Counted from the stretch's first letter, positions 25,620 to 37,685 are shown. The stretch is 64,000 nucleotides of DNA from Plecoglossus altivelis (GCA_036571765.1 BROE01000024.1:4072016-4136015); one strand, 5' to 3'. Notes: generated by a model from the letters alone, not told the origin. Translations and numbers: made by a program.

Positions 25620-27072
25620 AGCCGAGTCAAGTAGAGTAGAACTGAGTAGGAGATAAGAGTGTAGAAGAGGAGTAGGAGATAAGAGTGTAGAAGAGAAGGA
25701 GTAGGAGAGAAGAGTGTAGAAGAGGAGTAGGAGAGAAGAGTGTAGAAGAGGAGTAGGAGAGAAGAGTGTAGAAGAGAAGGAGTAGGAGAGAAGAGTGTAG
25801 AAGAGAAGGAGTAGGAGAGAAGAGTGTAGAAGAGGAGTAGGAGATAAGAGTGTAGAAGAGGAGTAGGAGAGAGAAGAGTGTATGAAGAGGATGTAGCGAT
25901 AAGAGTGTAGAAGGGTATAGGAGATAATGGTGAGAGAGAGGAGTAGGAGAGGAAGATGGTAGAAGAGGAGAGGAGATTAAGAGTTAAGTAGAGAAGGAGT
26001 ATGGAGATAAGAGTGAAGAAGATGAGTAGGAGAGAAGGGTGTAGAAGAGGAGTAGGAGATAAGAGTGTAGAAGATGAGTAGGAGAGAAGGGTGTAGAAGA
26101 GGAGTAGGAGATAACTGAGGTATGGAAGAGAAGGAGGAGGAGAGAAGGGATGATGAGAGAGCAGAGTAGGAGAGAAGAGTGTAGAAGATGAGTAGGAGAT
26201 AAGAGTGTATAAGAGGAGTAGGAGAGAAGAGCGTAGTAAGAGAGGCGAGTAGAGAGTAGAGAGTGGAGAAGAGGAGTAGGAGCATAGAGCAAGTGTAAGA
26301 AGAGGAAGTAGGAGGATAAGACGTTGTAGAAGAGGAAGGAGTAGGAGAAGAGAGGAGTGTAGAAGAGGAGGAGGAGATTAGAGTGCTAGAAGAGGAGTAT
26401 GGAGGATAAGAGTGAAGAAGGAGGAGTAGGAGAGAAGAGTGTAGAAGAGGGAGTAGGAGAGAAGAGTGTTAAAGAGGAGTAGTGAAGAGTTAAGAGGAGT
26501 AGGAAGAGGAGTAGGAAGAAAGAGAGAGGAAGAGGTTAGTAGGAGATAAGAGGTTTGTAGTTAGGAGAGAAGGAGTAGGGAGAGAAGAGTGTAGAAGAGG
26601 AGTAGGAGATAAGAGTGTAGAAGAGTGTGGGGGGGTAGGAGAGAAGAGGAAGGAGAAGAAAGAGAGTATAGCGATGCGTATGAAGAGGAGTAGGAGATAA
26701 GAGTGTAGAAGAGGAGGAGGAGATAAGAGTGTAGAAGAGGAGTAGGAGATAAGAGTGTAGAAGAGGAGTAGGAGAGAAGAGTGTAGAAGAGGAGTAGGAG
26801 ATAAGAGTGTAGAAGAGGAGTAGGAGATAAGAGTGTAGAAGAGGAGTAGGAGATAAGAGTGTAGAAGAGGAGGAGGAGAGAAGAGTGTAGAAGAGGAGGA
26901 GGAGATAAGAGTGTAGAAGAGGAGGAGGAGATAAGAGTGTTAGAAGGAGGGGGAGAGGAGAGAAGAGTGTAGTGAAGAGGAGGAGGGAGAGAAGTGAGGT
27001 TTAGAAAGGGAGGAGAGAGGAGTGTAGAAGAGGAGGAGGAGAGAGGAGTGTAGAAGAGAAGGAGTAGGAGAG
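25620..27072 (+). repeat. Minisatellite of about 26 bases, purine-rich, about 50 units
   Basis: Unit aggagtaggagataagagtg plus tagaag, with GAGA/GATA variants. The copies at 25650-25860 and 26690-26940 are regular; between about 25860 and 26690 the array is broken by many small insertions and deletions. Reverse-strand open frames here (repeats of LLLLFYTLLSYSSSTL type) come from the repeat. Confidence 0.9.
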
Positions 27073-29160
27073 AAGACAGGAGAAATGTCCTGTGTGAGAC
27101 AGAGAGCAGGAATAAAGGTTGGGGCTTTCCGAGTTGTTTGTGTGTGTGTGTATGTGTGTATGTCTGTGCGTGTGCATGTGTGTGTGTGTGTGCGTGTGCG
27201 TGTGCGTGCACAAGTGGGCGCCCAATGCTCTTTGGCGTTGACCTCTCATGGGGACAAGAACAATAGACACACATTCACACAGAATTAATAATTATCCAGG
27301 TTAGATATTACGTATGCCAAGCCATTATAACCCCTTCGTGGGACGCAGTCAATGTTTTCGATGTGAAAGAATGCATGAAACACGCTCTGCAGCTGCCACA
27401 TAGTGTTTCTAATCTCAGGTCAAATGTCCGCAGTTTGTGCTTCACCAGACTGTGTGATGACGCTGCAGGAGAGCGGTCAGGACTTTCAAGACAACTTCCT
27501 CAAAGAGAATAATCTGACGGAATGCTATGGCATACAGCCTAGACTGTTTCTGAATCGTGAATATCGCCATAGCTATGGTTCTCTAAATGTTCTACATGAT
27601 CTACATGATCCTTCCAGACACAATCTGATAGATCTTATAGGTCTTGGACAGAACCTTTTTCCAAGTACATTGTGCAGGATCAAGTCAGGATGCCTCAGCA
27701 TCAGGTTCTAATAATCCTCGCAAAGCATGATTATGTTCTGTTGAGGCGCTGGGGCATAAAGTGTCATGCGACCATACTTGTTCCTCCACATAAAAGTGTA
27801 AATCTTACTATTTCAATCAATTGCTGACACACTCACCTTCTTCCACTGACATTCATGAGAAAGCCGGCCTCTGACATTTATACTTATGACATAAGTGCTT
27901 ATGAAATATGTACTTATCCATTTTTAGCCCCTTGGGAATGTGTTTGAACAGGAAATATTGCCCCCTTTCTTATCCAACCTACTAATGTTTCACTTTTGCT
28001 AGTGCTTTCCTGGTCATTTGTGTCAGATAAACAATGACGTGCATCTTTTATGATCCTACACAAAGACCTCCCCTAATATGCAAAGCCTCCCCCTCACCTG
28101 AGTTTATTGTTGCTATTTTTAGATTGTGTGTTCTATTTAAATAACAATATAACATCGGAAAGTACTGGGCACCAGAAGGATCATTTTCCACGAAGGAAAC
28201 CTGAAGATAGTTTGAAATTCGATCCGTGTGAACACGTGACATTTTGCGTAACTTTGCATGAGCGCGTATACAGAACTATGCGTATTTGATCTTGAATTCA
28301 CGATGAACCGATCAGCTTCATCTATTGCCCCGATCCAGAGTCACGGTCCGGTCAGCGTTGAGATTCTGCATCTGAGCGTCTCCCAGCCTGTCTCCTGGCT
28401 TTGATCTGCCTGCTTGTGTACCTGAGAACTCAGGTACAGGTGTACAACATACGTGGGAGAAAACCCACTGAGTGCTCTTTTGTTCTGGCACATCGTGGAC
28501 ATGAAACTTTTGAATTTACGACAGAGATAAGGAAGTCGGAGATGTTTACGGTCCGTTTATGTTCCATGTCTCTGGACTGGAGTGGGGTACTGGCGTCCTA
28601 GATAGGACAAGACAGGAATCTCTGACGCTGTATTATGCTCCAGTCAGACATGGAGCAATGCAATGATGGAATTCCAGTTTTTTTTTTGTTCGTTCGCGGG
28701 AGCTTGAACGTAGATCATTAATCTCAAGAAGGAAAGTCGCTGGATTCCTCCTGCGTGCACGTGACGTTTCGAAATGTTCCATTCGCCTGTGGAAAATGAG
28801 AGGCTGAGAAATGAACAATTTGACACCGAGAGGATAGGTTCTGCCACACTACATTCCTCTCTGTCTCTATCTCTTGTCATCTTATAAGATCAAGCTGAGA
28901 TAAATGCTTGTGGGGGTGGTGTGATAAATGGGGCGTGGTGATTGGAGTGGGGTGGGCGGTGGGGGTGGGGAAACCGCACGACTTGCCTTCTTAATGCAAC
29001 AGTCGCTTCCTCTCACTCCAACCAGTCTCCTCCTTCTGCTGCCAACTCCACAGGTAGACAATCAGGCAGAACAACTTCATCCTCTTGAATCACTTGCTCT
29101 TCCACGTGCAGTCTCACTGAACCCTGCTCTCTGCTGCACACACACAGGCCTCACTCCAAC
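27073..29160. other. Intergenic region upstream of the chemokine gene
   Basis: A TG repeat at 27137-27210 is followed by about 1.9 kb of non-repetitive sequence. A 102-codon open frame at 27403-27711 resembles no family I know and has no splice or promoter support. The 250 bases before 29161 probably hold the chemokine promoter and 5' UTR, but I find no clear TATA or NF-kB site. Confidence 0.4.
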
Positions 29161-29920
29161 ATGGCATGTACCAGACTGCTGTTGATGGCGGTCCTCTGCA
29201 GTCTGCTCTTCTCACCCTCAGACTCAGGTGAGACTTACCTGACATTGTTTACTTGACGCGATTTACTGATGGACTGCTGTTAGCTGAGGGGCACGCCTTT
29301 TACTTGTTACTCGTAACTACTACGTTTTTTGTGTGCGTCTGTTTCTGTGCGCCTGTATCGAAATGTGTGTGTTTATCTGTGTGTATATGTGTGTGCGCGT
29401 GGTGTGTTTAGCAAGCTGCTGTCTGAGGTACTACCAGCGCCCTGCACGCTGCCATCGAATGACCGGTTTCACCATTCAGACCATCAGCTCTAGCTGTGAC
29501 CTCAGCGCAGTCATGTGAGTAGCTTCGCCATAAATCAGGACACAAGCCTGGACTAGTGTGCTCAGAGTATCTGCGTGACAAAGGGTGATTGTGAACATTC
29601 GATGACTTGCTCAATCCAGCGGACGGAGATTCAGAGAGAGGGCGAGGGGGAGAGCGACATAACGAGAGAGGGAAAGAGAGAGGTGGAGGGAAAGACGATG
29701 AAAAGTGATAGCAGTGTGCGTGAAGCATTCCTCCGTGTTGGGAACAGATGTGATGTCAGAGACAAACAGACTCACTTCTGCCCTATCTCTGTGTCATGGA
29801 AGCTTCCACACCAGAGACGGCAGGTTTATGTGTGCTGATCCTGCCAAGACGTGGACCATGAGGGTGCTGCGGTGTCTGCAGTGAGTACAACTGTTATCTG
29901 CCTTGGCCTGGGTCTTTGAG

Positions 29921-29955
<35 letters not shown>

Positions 29956-30033
29956 CGTGTGTGTGTGTGAGAGAGAGAGTGTTGAAGGAAGAGACAGAAA
30001 GAGAGAGTGGGGGTGGAGCCTAGGTCTTTGGCA

Positions 30034-30079
<46 letters not shown>

Positions 30080-30326
30080 CGTGCGTTTGGTGTGTGTGTG
30101 GTGTGAGAGTGTTGAAGGAAGAGAGAGAAAGAGAGAGTGGGGGTGGAGCCTGGGTCTTTGACGTGTGTGTGTATGTGTGTGTGTGTGTGTGTGTCTGTGT
30201 GAGAGAGAGAGTGTTGAAGGAAGAGAGAGAAAGAGCGAGTGGGGGTGGAGGGACCTGAAAAACACAGGGTTTGATCATTATGTTGCATATTTGTGTTTGT
30301 TTGATAGGAAGAGGAAGTCTGGCTGA
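29161..30326 (+). CDS. CC chemokine (small secreted cytokine)
   Basis: Secreted leukocyte attractant acting through CC chemokine receptors. Exons 29161-29227, 29412-29514, 29803-29880 and 30308-30326 join to 88 codons plus stop. Seen: a signal peptide (MACTRLLLMAVLCSLLF), the adjacent-cysteine motif SCCLRYYQRP, then TGFTIQTISSSCDLSAV (third cysteine), IFHTRDGRFMCADPAKTWTM (fourth cysteine, the classical FxTxxGRxxCADP core) and a short basic tail KRKSG. Four cysteines in CC spacing make the family secure. Which teleost CCL orthologue it is cannot be decided by eye. If the last donor (GCA|GTGAGT) is not used, translation stops two codons earlier at a TGA in 29882-29884, giving a tail ending in CLQ. 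It lies between map3k15 and a TLR gene on the other strand. Confidence 0.88.
29905..30252 (+). repeat. Three tandem copies of a TG/GA-rich block of about 120 bases in the last chemokine intron
   Basis: Each block has (TG)n, then GA repeats, then a shared stretch with tgttgaaggaagagaga and gtgggggtgga, followed in two blocks by gcctaggtctttg or gcctgggtctttg. Blocks start near 29905, 30020 and 30150. Confidence 0.85.
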
Positions 30327-31104
30327 AATGTTCCTGGTATCGAGTTACAATTTAAAAAGTCTCTGGCGCAGTGGATCTGCCAAACAATCGCTCCTCCTCC
30401 TCCTTTTCTTAGGAACTTTACCTTGTCTTCCTTGAGGGTTTAGTTTTTTTTGAGGGGCATTTCTGTAAGCTAAGCGAAGCCCTCTGACATTAATTGACAT
30501 GAAGAGGGCTGCACAATCAAACGAGACTTGATGTCAAGGCGTTGCACAAGACATTGCACCTGACGGTACATATGAACTTGCTATGCTGTGAAAAAATACT
30601 ATGTTTATGTTGGTTTGAAACCTGATGTTCTATGAGATGTCGGTTAGTTATGATGTCACATGCAGCTTTACTTTGTATGTATAGATCTGTGCAATGAATC
30701 TATATGTTTCATAAACATAATATCGTATTCATAATATGAATAGTAGACATGGAATATATGACTGTTGGAAACCAGAAGACTTGTGTTTGCTGTAGACTGC
30801 AAGTTGTGTTAGTATGAAGTCAGAGGAATATAAACGCAAAGAAACACTTGGTCTCGCATGCATGTTGTATATCTGCATCTGTCACATAACATGTCATTTT
30901 AATGTAATAATCTCATGTAAATCACTTTCTACTTACATAGCAAAGTATATATTCTATTTTCATTAACAGTAGTTTCAACACTTTCGCATTCAATGATCAT
31001 TCATAAACGTAATTACAAACAGCATGAACTGTGTGACAATTCTTTTGAGACACATTTACTGAAGACATCCTGACTTGAGGGTTCGGCAAAGGTTCAGTTG
31101 GCAA
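30327..31104. other. Chemokine 3' UTR and spacer
   Basis: AT-rich sequence after the chemokine stop. I see no open frame with family resemblance, no repeat and no clear AATAAA signal. Confidence 0.4.
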
Positions 31105-31109
31105 AGGTT

Positions 31110-31557
31110 AAACACTCAAAAGTCCATCCATCTATTTTCTTCCGCTTTATCTGGGGCTGGTTCATGGGGGCAGTCTGAGTAGGGAGGCCCAGACTTCCTT
31201 CTCCACACACACCTCCTCCAGCTCCTCCGTGGGATCCTGAGGTGTTCCCAGGCCATCTGAGAGACATAGTCCCTCCAGCGTGTCCTGGGTCTCCCCCGGG
31301 GCCGCCTCCCTGTGGAACTTGCCCACCTCCCAAGGGAGGCATCCAGAAGGAATCCAAAACAGATGCCTGAGCCACCTCAGCTGGCTCCCCTCGACGTGGA
31401 GGAGCAGCGGCTCTACTCCGAGCTCCTGTGTGACCGAGGTCCTCACCCTATCTCTAAGGGAGCGCCTGGCCAGCAGCGGAGGAAACCCATTCGACTGCTT
31501 GTATCGACAATCTTGTCCTTTCGGTCATTACCCAAAGCTCATAACCGTAGGTGATCA
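31110..31557. mobile_element. Fragment of a dispersed teleost retroelement
   Basis: The block begins with tccatccatctattttcttc and continues with phrases that recur throughout fish genomes (gcccagacttccttctcc, agcgtgtcctgggtctcccc, gaggagcagcggctctactc, accgtaggtgatcaaaatac). I recognise it as a dispersed non-LTR retroelement-type repeat, but cannot name the family with certainty. Its frames are broken. It lies in the spacer between the chemokine and the 3' end of the TLR gene. Confidence 0.6.
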
Positions 31558-31724
31558 AAATACTCAAAGGTTAAATATTTCATTCTTGCATTTCCTGCTT
31601 GTTGACGATGGCCTGTGAATGTGTGTGTGTGTATGTGTGCTTGTTTCTATGTGTGTGAGTGTATGAGTAGCCAACATGTGTGAGTGCGTGTCTGTGTGTG
31701 ATCGTATGTGTCTGCATGTGTGTG

Positions 31725-34700
31725 TCAGGGTCCCTCCAACCCGGTGATGAGAGAGTTCTCCTGTCCAGAGCCCTCGCTGGTCTTCAGAGCCAGGCAGACT
31801 TTCTGCCAGAAGAGCCTGGTGTGCTGTTCTGCTCTGGGCCAGCTCAGGTAGGTCTGCCTCTTCAGCAGCCTCCTCATGCGGTGGTAGGGAGACAGCTGCT
31901 GGGCTGGGATCTCCTCCAGGAACACCAGGATCAACACGTCCTTCCACTCATCAAACAGGCGGAAGCTAAGGAGAACGGAGGGGGTGCAGCCGGTCGGGTC
32001 AGGGATCTGTGCGTTTGTGCATGTGTCCATGTGTGTGTTCTTTTAGTGTGTTCTTGTAAGACAGAGACTCACCTGGCGACTTGGATCTCTCTGGAGCACC
32101 ATTCGCTCTCCAGGTAGTGACGACTGATCACACAGATGGTCTTCCTGCTGCCGTAAATGGCGTCCGTAATGTTGTCTATGATGGCTTTACCTGCAGACCA
32201 CATGCCACGCTGAAATGCACTGTCCACGCCGCACAAGTGACACAAGGCTGACACCTGGTGGAGAATTATTGCTCTTGCATCTTCTTCAATCTCCATGTGT
32301 GCCCTTTTGTTGATCTCCAACACACCGAATGAAAACGAGGTGGAGCTATGTGGTAGCGCACACGGGACTTAAGGTTCACATCCTTTCTCATGCAAAGTTT
32401 TGGATTCAAACACCTGCTACTCACCTGTTAGGGAGAGTGGTAGTGTGGGACTCAGGACACAGGAGAGGTAGCCAGACTGAGCATTAAACAAGGGGGCTAA
32501 TGTTGAATAGGTAAGCAGACAGGTACTCACAGTAATAAGAACACGGACAAGGCAAATACTGGACACAAAATAGGAACCTGAATACACAGCACCAAACAAG
32601 ACACAGGTGGAGACAACAAGACTAACGAGAACTGAATTTGCTTGACGAGACACAGGTGAAGATAACGACAGAAACAGGGAATACCCTGAATCCCCCCCAA
32701 AAACGAAGAGGCGCTGCTGCAACCGGGCCTCCATCGTTCCCCCCCTCATCCCTCCCTTCTCCCACCTACCAGGCTGGAAATCTCGATGGTGGAGACATAG
32801 CTTCCATCCCTGCTCGCCCTCCAAGGCAGGCAGCATCTCCCTCAGCACCCAGGCTTCATCGTGGACGTTGTAGGAGACAAAGGCATCATACTGGCATGCT
32901 CCGCGCCTCGTCTTCCACTTGGCGTCGTAGAGGAACGCCCTGAAGAGGTAGTACGCATAGACCACCTCTCGGCGCAGGTGGTGGTAGGAGAGGGCGCCGG
33001 CGAGGAGAGCGAGGACAGCGCAGGTGGTTGAGATGTAGAAGGAGAAACCGATGCTCTCCAGACAGGAGCTCGTGTCCAGGTCGAGCAGCTTGGAGCCTTT
33101 GAGGTCTGCAGGGAAGCTGCAGGTGTAACTGTGCCCATCCAGGACCTGGGTCTGAGCGCTGTCCTCAATGAAGTCCCGAAGCCAAGCGTTGGTGCAGTCG
33201 CATGTGAAGTCGTTGTTTTTCAAGTCGAGGAAAGTCAGCGCCGGTAGAGATGTTAGGACAGTCTTGTTGATGACGGAGAAGGAGTTCATCTTGGCCTGCA
33301 GGAGTTGGAGCCGGGACAGGTTGGCTTGTATGAGGAAGTCTAACGACTGGAGTTTGGTTGAGCTCACAAAGAGCTGGTCAAGTTTTGGGATCGGGTGAAA
33401 CAGTTCTGGATAAAGATTGACCAGGTTGTTGGCGTTGATTTCCAAAGACTTTAACTGCGGTGTGTGAGTAAATGTCTCTGGTTTCAGGGAGGTTATGCGA
33501 ATATTCCTGGCTTTGAGAACAGATAGGTTTGTCAAGCCTTTGAAAAAGTTGGGTGGCAAATGAGACTTGCCCCTGTGGTGTTGGGTGAATATGATAAGGG
33601 TGTGAAGAGATGACAGGTTCGCGAAGGGCGGATCTACAATAGGTTCATCTGTGTCATATTGACAATTGTTGTTAAACACATTCAGATGTTCAAGATTGGT
33701 CAGCGCGTTGAAAACGCTCTGTCTGATGCCGTGTTTGCCGCAATCAATCTGGTTTTGCATCAGGATCAGTTTTTTTAGGTTGATCAGACCCTCAAATGCC
33801 CCAGACTCTAATATGGTAATCTGGTTATTATCTAAAGCCAAATACGTAAGAGACCGTAAACCTCTAAAGATACCGTGTTTGACATCCGTGAGTTTATTGT
33901 TGCTCAAATACAAACCATTCAGATTCGGCAAAGAGTTTTCAAAGGCTGTGTCTAGACTGTGAATTTGGTTGTTACTGAGCGTCAACATTTCCAATGAGTT
34001 CAAATCTTGAAAAACACAAGCCTCCAGATTGCGGATATGATTCGAGTAAAGAATGAGATGAGTGAGTTGTGTCAGATGAGCAAAATCCCAACATTCTAGT
34101 TTCCGGATGTTGTTGTTCTGCAAATACAGTTTTTGCAGCGTCGTCAGTTTGCTAATGACAATAGGAACTGAGGAGAGGGAATTGGAACCCATCTTTAGAG
34201 TAACCAGCTGCCGCAGAGCTATGAAGGAAGACTCAGACGCGTTTGAAATACGGTTCCCGCTAAGGTCCAGATAGGTCAACTGTCCGCATGCTTCGAGATC
34301 TCCCGGGACGGCAGTGATGAGGCTCTTAGTCAGTATGAGGCTGTTCAGCGTTGGGCTCTGACAGGCGACGATAATGAGCGAACCAAGGCCGTCCTCTACG
34401 CCACTGACCGTTAGATACGTAATGGACGAGTTGACGGTCTGTAGAACCGCACGCATGCTTTCCAAAGACATGCGATCACCTCCTAGGTGGAGTTTGGACA
34501 TATTTAGTAGGAATGACTTGTTCTGTACATCCCAAATCATATCCTTTTGGCTACACTTGTATAGATTTAACGAGGTCAGCGTAGAAAAAATGTCTGACGT
34601 CAGCCTGAATGATTTCAGTGGATTCTGTGATATATCTAGTGACATTAATGCCAACGACCTGTTTGATATTTCCTTGGAATTAAAATACATGAATGTGTTG

Positions 34701-36237
34701 TTCTGAATGGCCATCACACGCAGGCCTGGCGTAAGCTGTAGTATGTGGCCAATCATCTCCAATTTACTCAAGCGATTGTTGCTGAGATCCAAAAGTTGCA
34801 ACTTTGAGCATGGCTCAAAGGATGAATTTGCGATGGAGGTGATGCTGTTTCTGTACAGTTGTAGACACAGCAGGTTGTTCAGGCCATGGAAGACTTGTTC
34901 GGAAAGGTGGGTGAGATTATTATTGCCCAGATTCAGATGCTCTAGAACCTGCAGATTGGCGAACGATCCGTCTTCAACGTGGGAGATGCTGTTTTTGCTC
35001 ATGTTCAAATCCCTCAGAAGGGATGCGTGATAAAAGTCCGTTTTTTTTATTTGAGACATTTTATTATCAGCCATGTCTAAGAACACCACCAGTGATGGAA
35101 TGTCGTTTGGCATGACGGACAGGTTTCTTTTGACGCAAATCACGTTCATGTCAGCTGTGGCGTTTTCAGTGAAAGCCACTCGGCATTCCTTCAGTGAGTA
35201 GCAGTTAACTGAACAATGACCTGCGTAGCACAGCAGTAAGCACAGACTGACCAGAATTGGGCTCCGAGCAAATGCTAAATAATTTCCCCTTCTTGTTTCA
35301 GCAAAACCAGTGATTGTGGATTGTCTCTTTTCACCAGCACAGCAATGTTGCTTAGTTTCTGACGTACTTTCAATTCCCATCATGTCCTGATTGAGATGCA
35401 AATAGCCGTGGACAAAAGAAAATATAATAAGAAAACATATTGATGTCACAAATGATAAACAGTCCTGCTATTAGTTTTACATTAGGTGTTTATTGTGTTT
35501 TTGTAATTATACTATAATAATAATAATAATAATCAGCCTACTCAATGCTCACTGTCCTAACCACAAGATCATATTTTACCATGTCATAACAATCATTATT
35601 TGACGCAAAGATTATGTCATTAATTGCAGCATATTTGAGAGTTAGAATAACGCTAAACGTGGACGCTGATCCCTAACCATGGCGTTGCCATTGCTTTGCA
35701 TATATTTTATAGGTTTAGCTCCATCACTCACTGGGTTATCATCCTAAAGATGGTATCTTTTTTTAATAGCATAGTATGGCTTCCAGTTTTTCCCCCATTT
35801 TGCACTCACTCTACAACAGGGGTCTCCAATCCTGGTCCTCGAGGGCCGCTGTCCTGAAGGTTTTCGATGTTTTCCTGCTCCAGCACACCTGATTCTAATG
35901 AATGAGCCATTACCAAGCTCTGTGGAAGCTTTCATAATGACCCTTGATTAGAGTCAGGTGTGCTGGAGCAGGGAAACACTGAAAACCTTCAGGACAGCGG
36001 CCCTCGAGGACCAGGATTGGAGACCCCTGCTCTACAAGGATAGTTGCAGTTTGTGCTAGAATAAGTCTAGTCTTTAGTCTTGATTCAGCGCATGTACTGT
36101 ATGTTGTTTTGGTAAAGGATGCATTGTCATCAACAAAGCTATGTTGTGTTTGGAGTATGTAACAAATGAAGACCAGACAGGCTACTCACAGTCCACAGAG
36201 ATCCACAGATGACACTGGAGCAGCTTCTGATGTTCAT
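31725..36237 (-). CDS. Toll-like receptor, TLR11 subfamily (TLR13/TLR21/TLR22/TLR23-like)
   Basis: Innate immune receptor. Minus-strand exons in order: 36237-36190 (start ATG), 35386-32770, 32190-32073, 31965-31725 (stop TGA); they sum to 3024 bases, 1007 residues, all phases matching. Seen: hydrophobic segment SPILVSLCLLLCYAGHC (about residues 57-73), more than 20 leucine-rich repeats with xLxxLxLxxN cores (about 90-740), a C-terminal LRR cap (CDCTNAWL ... CSFP, about 744-790), a transmembrane helix (about 795-817) and a TIR domain (about 845-985) with box 1 YDAFVSYN, box 2 RDFQPGKAI and box 3 FW. The TIR is cut by two introns, one exactly inside the box 2 loop (PG|K). TLR11-subfamily receptors sense nucleic acids or bacterial products; the exact fish orthologue and ligand are not decided here. 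The N-terminal extension before the signal-like segment is unusual, so the start is less certain than the rest. Confidence 0.9.
32191..32769 (-). other. TLR intron within the TIR coding region
   Basis: Intron between the ectodomain exon and the second TIR exon, with donor GTAGGT and acceptor ctgcag. Its middle (about 32430-32690) has phrases such as gacacaggtgaagataacga that look like a dispersed repeat, but I cannot assign a family. A long open frame that reads through this intron from the ectodomain exon loses the TIR domain and is not the likely product. Confidence 0.6.
35817..36029. mobile_element. hAT-type MITE with perfect 48-base inverted repeats and 8-base target duplication
   Basis: A 213-base element. 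Its first 48 bases (starting caggggtctccaatcctgg) are the exact reverse complement of its last 48 (ending ccaggattggagacccctg), and near-complementarity continues inward (ctgctccagcacacctgatt against the right arm). It is flanked by the direct repeat ctctacaa at 35809-35816 and 36030-36037. An 8-base duplication and CAGGGGT termini are typical of hAT elements. It has no coding capacity, so it is non-autonomous. It sits in intron 1 of the TLR gene. Confidence 0.93.
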
Positions 36238-36240
36238 CTT

Positions 36241-37539
36241 GAGTGACCACGTCGACTCGAACTGCATGAATACGAAGTGGGAGGAAAACAAAAGGGAGGG
36301 AGCTGAGAACAAGCACTGGGTGAGTTAATAGTGTCACGAGGGCCCTGCAAAGTCAAAGGCAAGTCTGTCATTGGGATTCTTGCATACAATCTGAAATCTG
36401 ATGACTTTAACAACGACAAGTAATATGGTTTCACTTCAATTTTAGTTCAACTGGGACGAGGTTGTTCCTCTTAAAATGAGTCCCATGTGGGTAAATAAAG
36501 GAAGTCCTACTGTTAGTTAAATAAAGGAAGCTCTTCGGTGGGAACAACCTTTGTCTGTCCTTTAGACAGAAAACAAGCACACGTCCACTTTAGTGAGAGT
36601 TTTGTTTTCCACCAGCAGATGCTGCTGTTGTCCAAGGGATTTTTCTGTTCACTGAAGGTCCTGTTGAACAAATGTAAGAAAACACTTTGTCTAAAGAATA
36701 ATGAAACCAGGATCTCTCAATATTTTCGCCTGTGTGTGTAAGACATTGTGTGTCTGAAAGAGCTGGTCTCTCCCTGTGTGCGCGTGTGTGCGCACACTCA
36801 TTTCAATCTGAGATTCAGAGCTGGCAGTGTTCGGCTCTGACAAACCCCACCAGGAGCCTGAAGTACTGTCCTCTTAACCCACTTAAACGCACACACATAC
36901 ACACACAAACTCATAGTGACTCATGGTGCCAGTGTACACTGCACCATGTGGCACTGCCACCCAGAGGCCATCTGGCCTGTGAGATGCCAGTAAGATGGGT
37001 TTGAGGGTATTTATGGTTGTGCGGAATCTGTGTGCCGTCTCTATCATGCAAACACACACGCACACACGCACACACACACACACACACACACAAGAGTCTT
37101 ACTCCTACAAGTGATGCCTCATGAACACATGGCATCATCTGGAGTAGCAGAAGTGGCGGCAGTGAGTCACCGCCTCCTCTACATGGCCCTGGGGCCTCTG
37201 CTCAGCTGATGATGGGCGAACAAGGGGCCGGCAGGAAGCCCTGACATTTGAGAGGGGCAGTGATTTAAATATTGATTTGTTTTAAGGACAGCCTGGGGAC
37301 TACAAGGTTGACTATGTAAATTCAAATCAAGTTAGGATGCATATCTAGAATTGAATGTCCTTCGCCGAATTCTATAGGAGGGCATTTGAATAATTCGTCA
37401 TATGAGAAGTCATCCGCTGGCAATAAGATGGCATCTTTACAAATCAAATTTCCAAATTTTGTGCAAGGGAAACTTAACTTAAGATGTTGAGGCATTTTCA
37501 CACGCAAACGTACCAATGCACACACACACAGACACGACC
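36241..37539. other. Spacer between the TLR and cnksr2 (divergent genes)
   Basis: The TLR promoter should lie just right of 36241 and that of cnksr2 left of 38080. Apart from CA repeats at 36890-36910 and 37048-37092 I see no repeat, RNA gene or conserved open frame. Confidence 0.4.
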
Positions 37540-37685
37540 CGGTTAAACGTCTGTAGGGACCGGGTTTTCCACATCTTAGGATGTTATTCGCGTGGGAAAT
37601 ACTCTGCCGCGCAGCCACCCACGGGGCGCGTGCCCGATTTAATCATATCTCCTCCCGCTGCAAGAAAGGTGGGGAGAGAGGGAGA

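Noticed and set aside
26561..27274. 237-residue minus-strand frame with Leu/Tyr/Ser repeats
   Set aside because: It is the translation of the purine-rich minisatellite; there is no start context or family resemblance.
27403..27711. 102-residue plus-strand open frame
   Set aside because: Not repetitive, but no family resemblance, splice support or promoter; most likely chance.
32417..32769. Extension of the TLR ectodomain frame to a stop at 32417
   Set aside because: It reads through a proper donor (GTAGGT) into the intron and loses the TIR domain; the spliced model restores box 2 and box 3 in phase.
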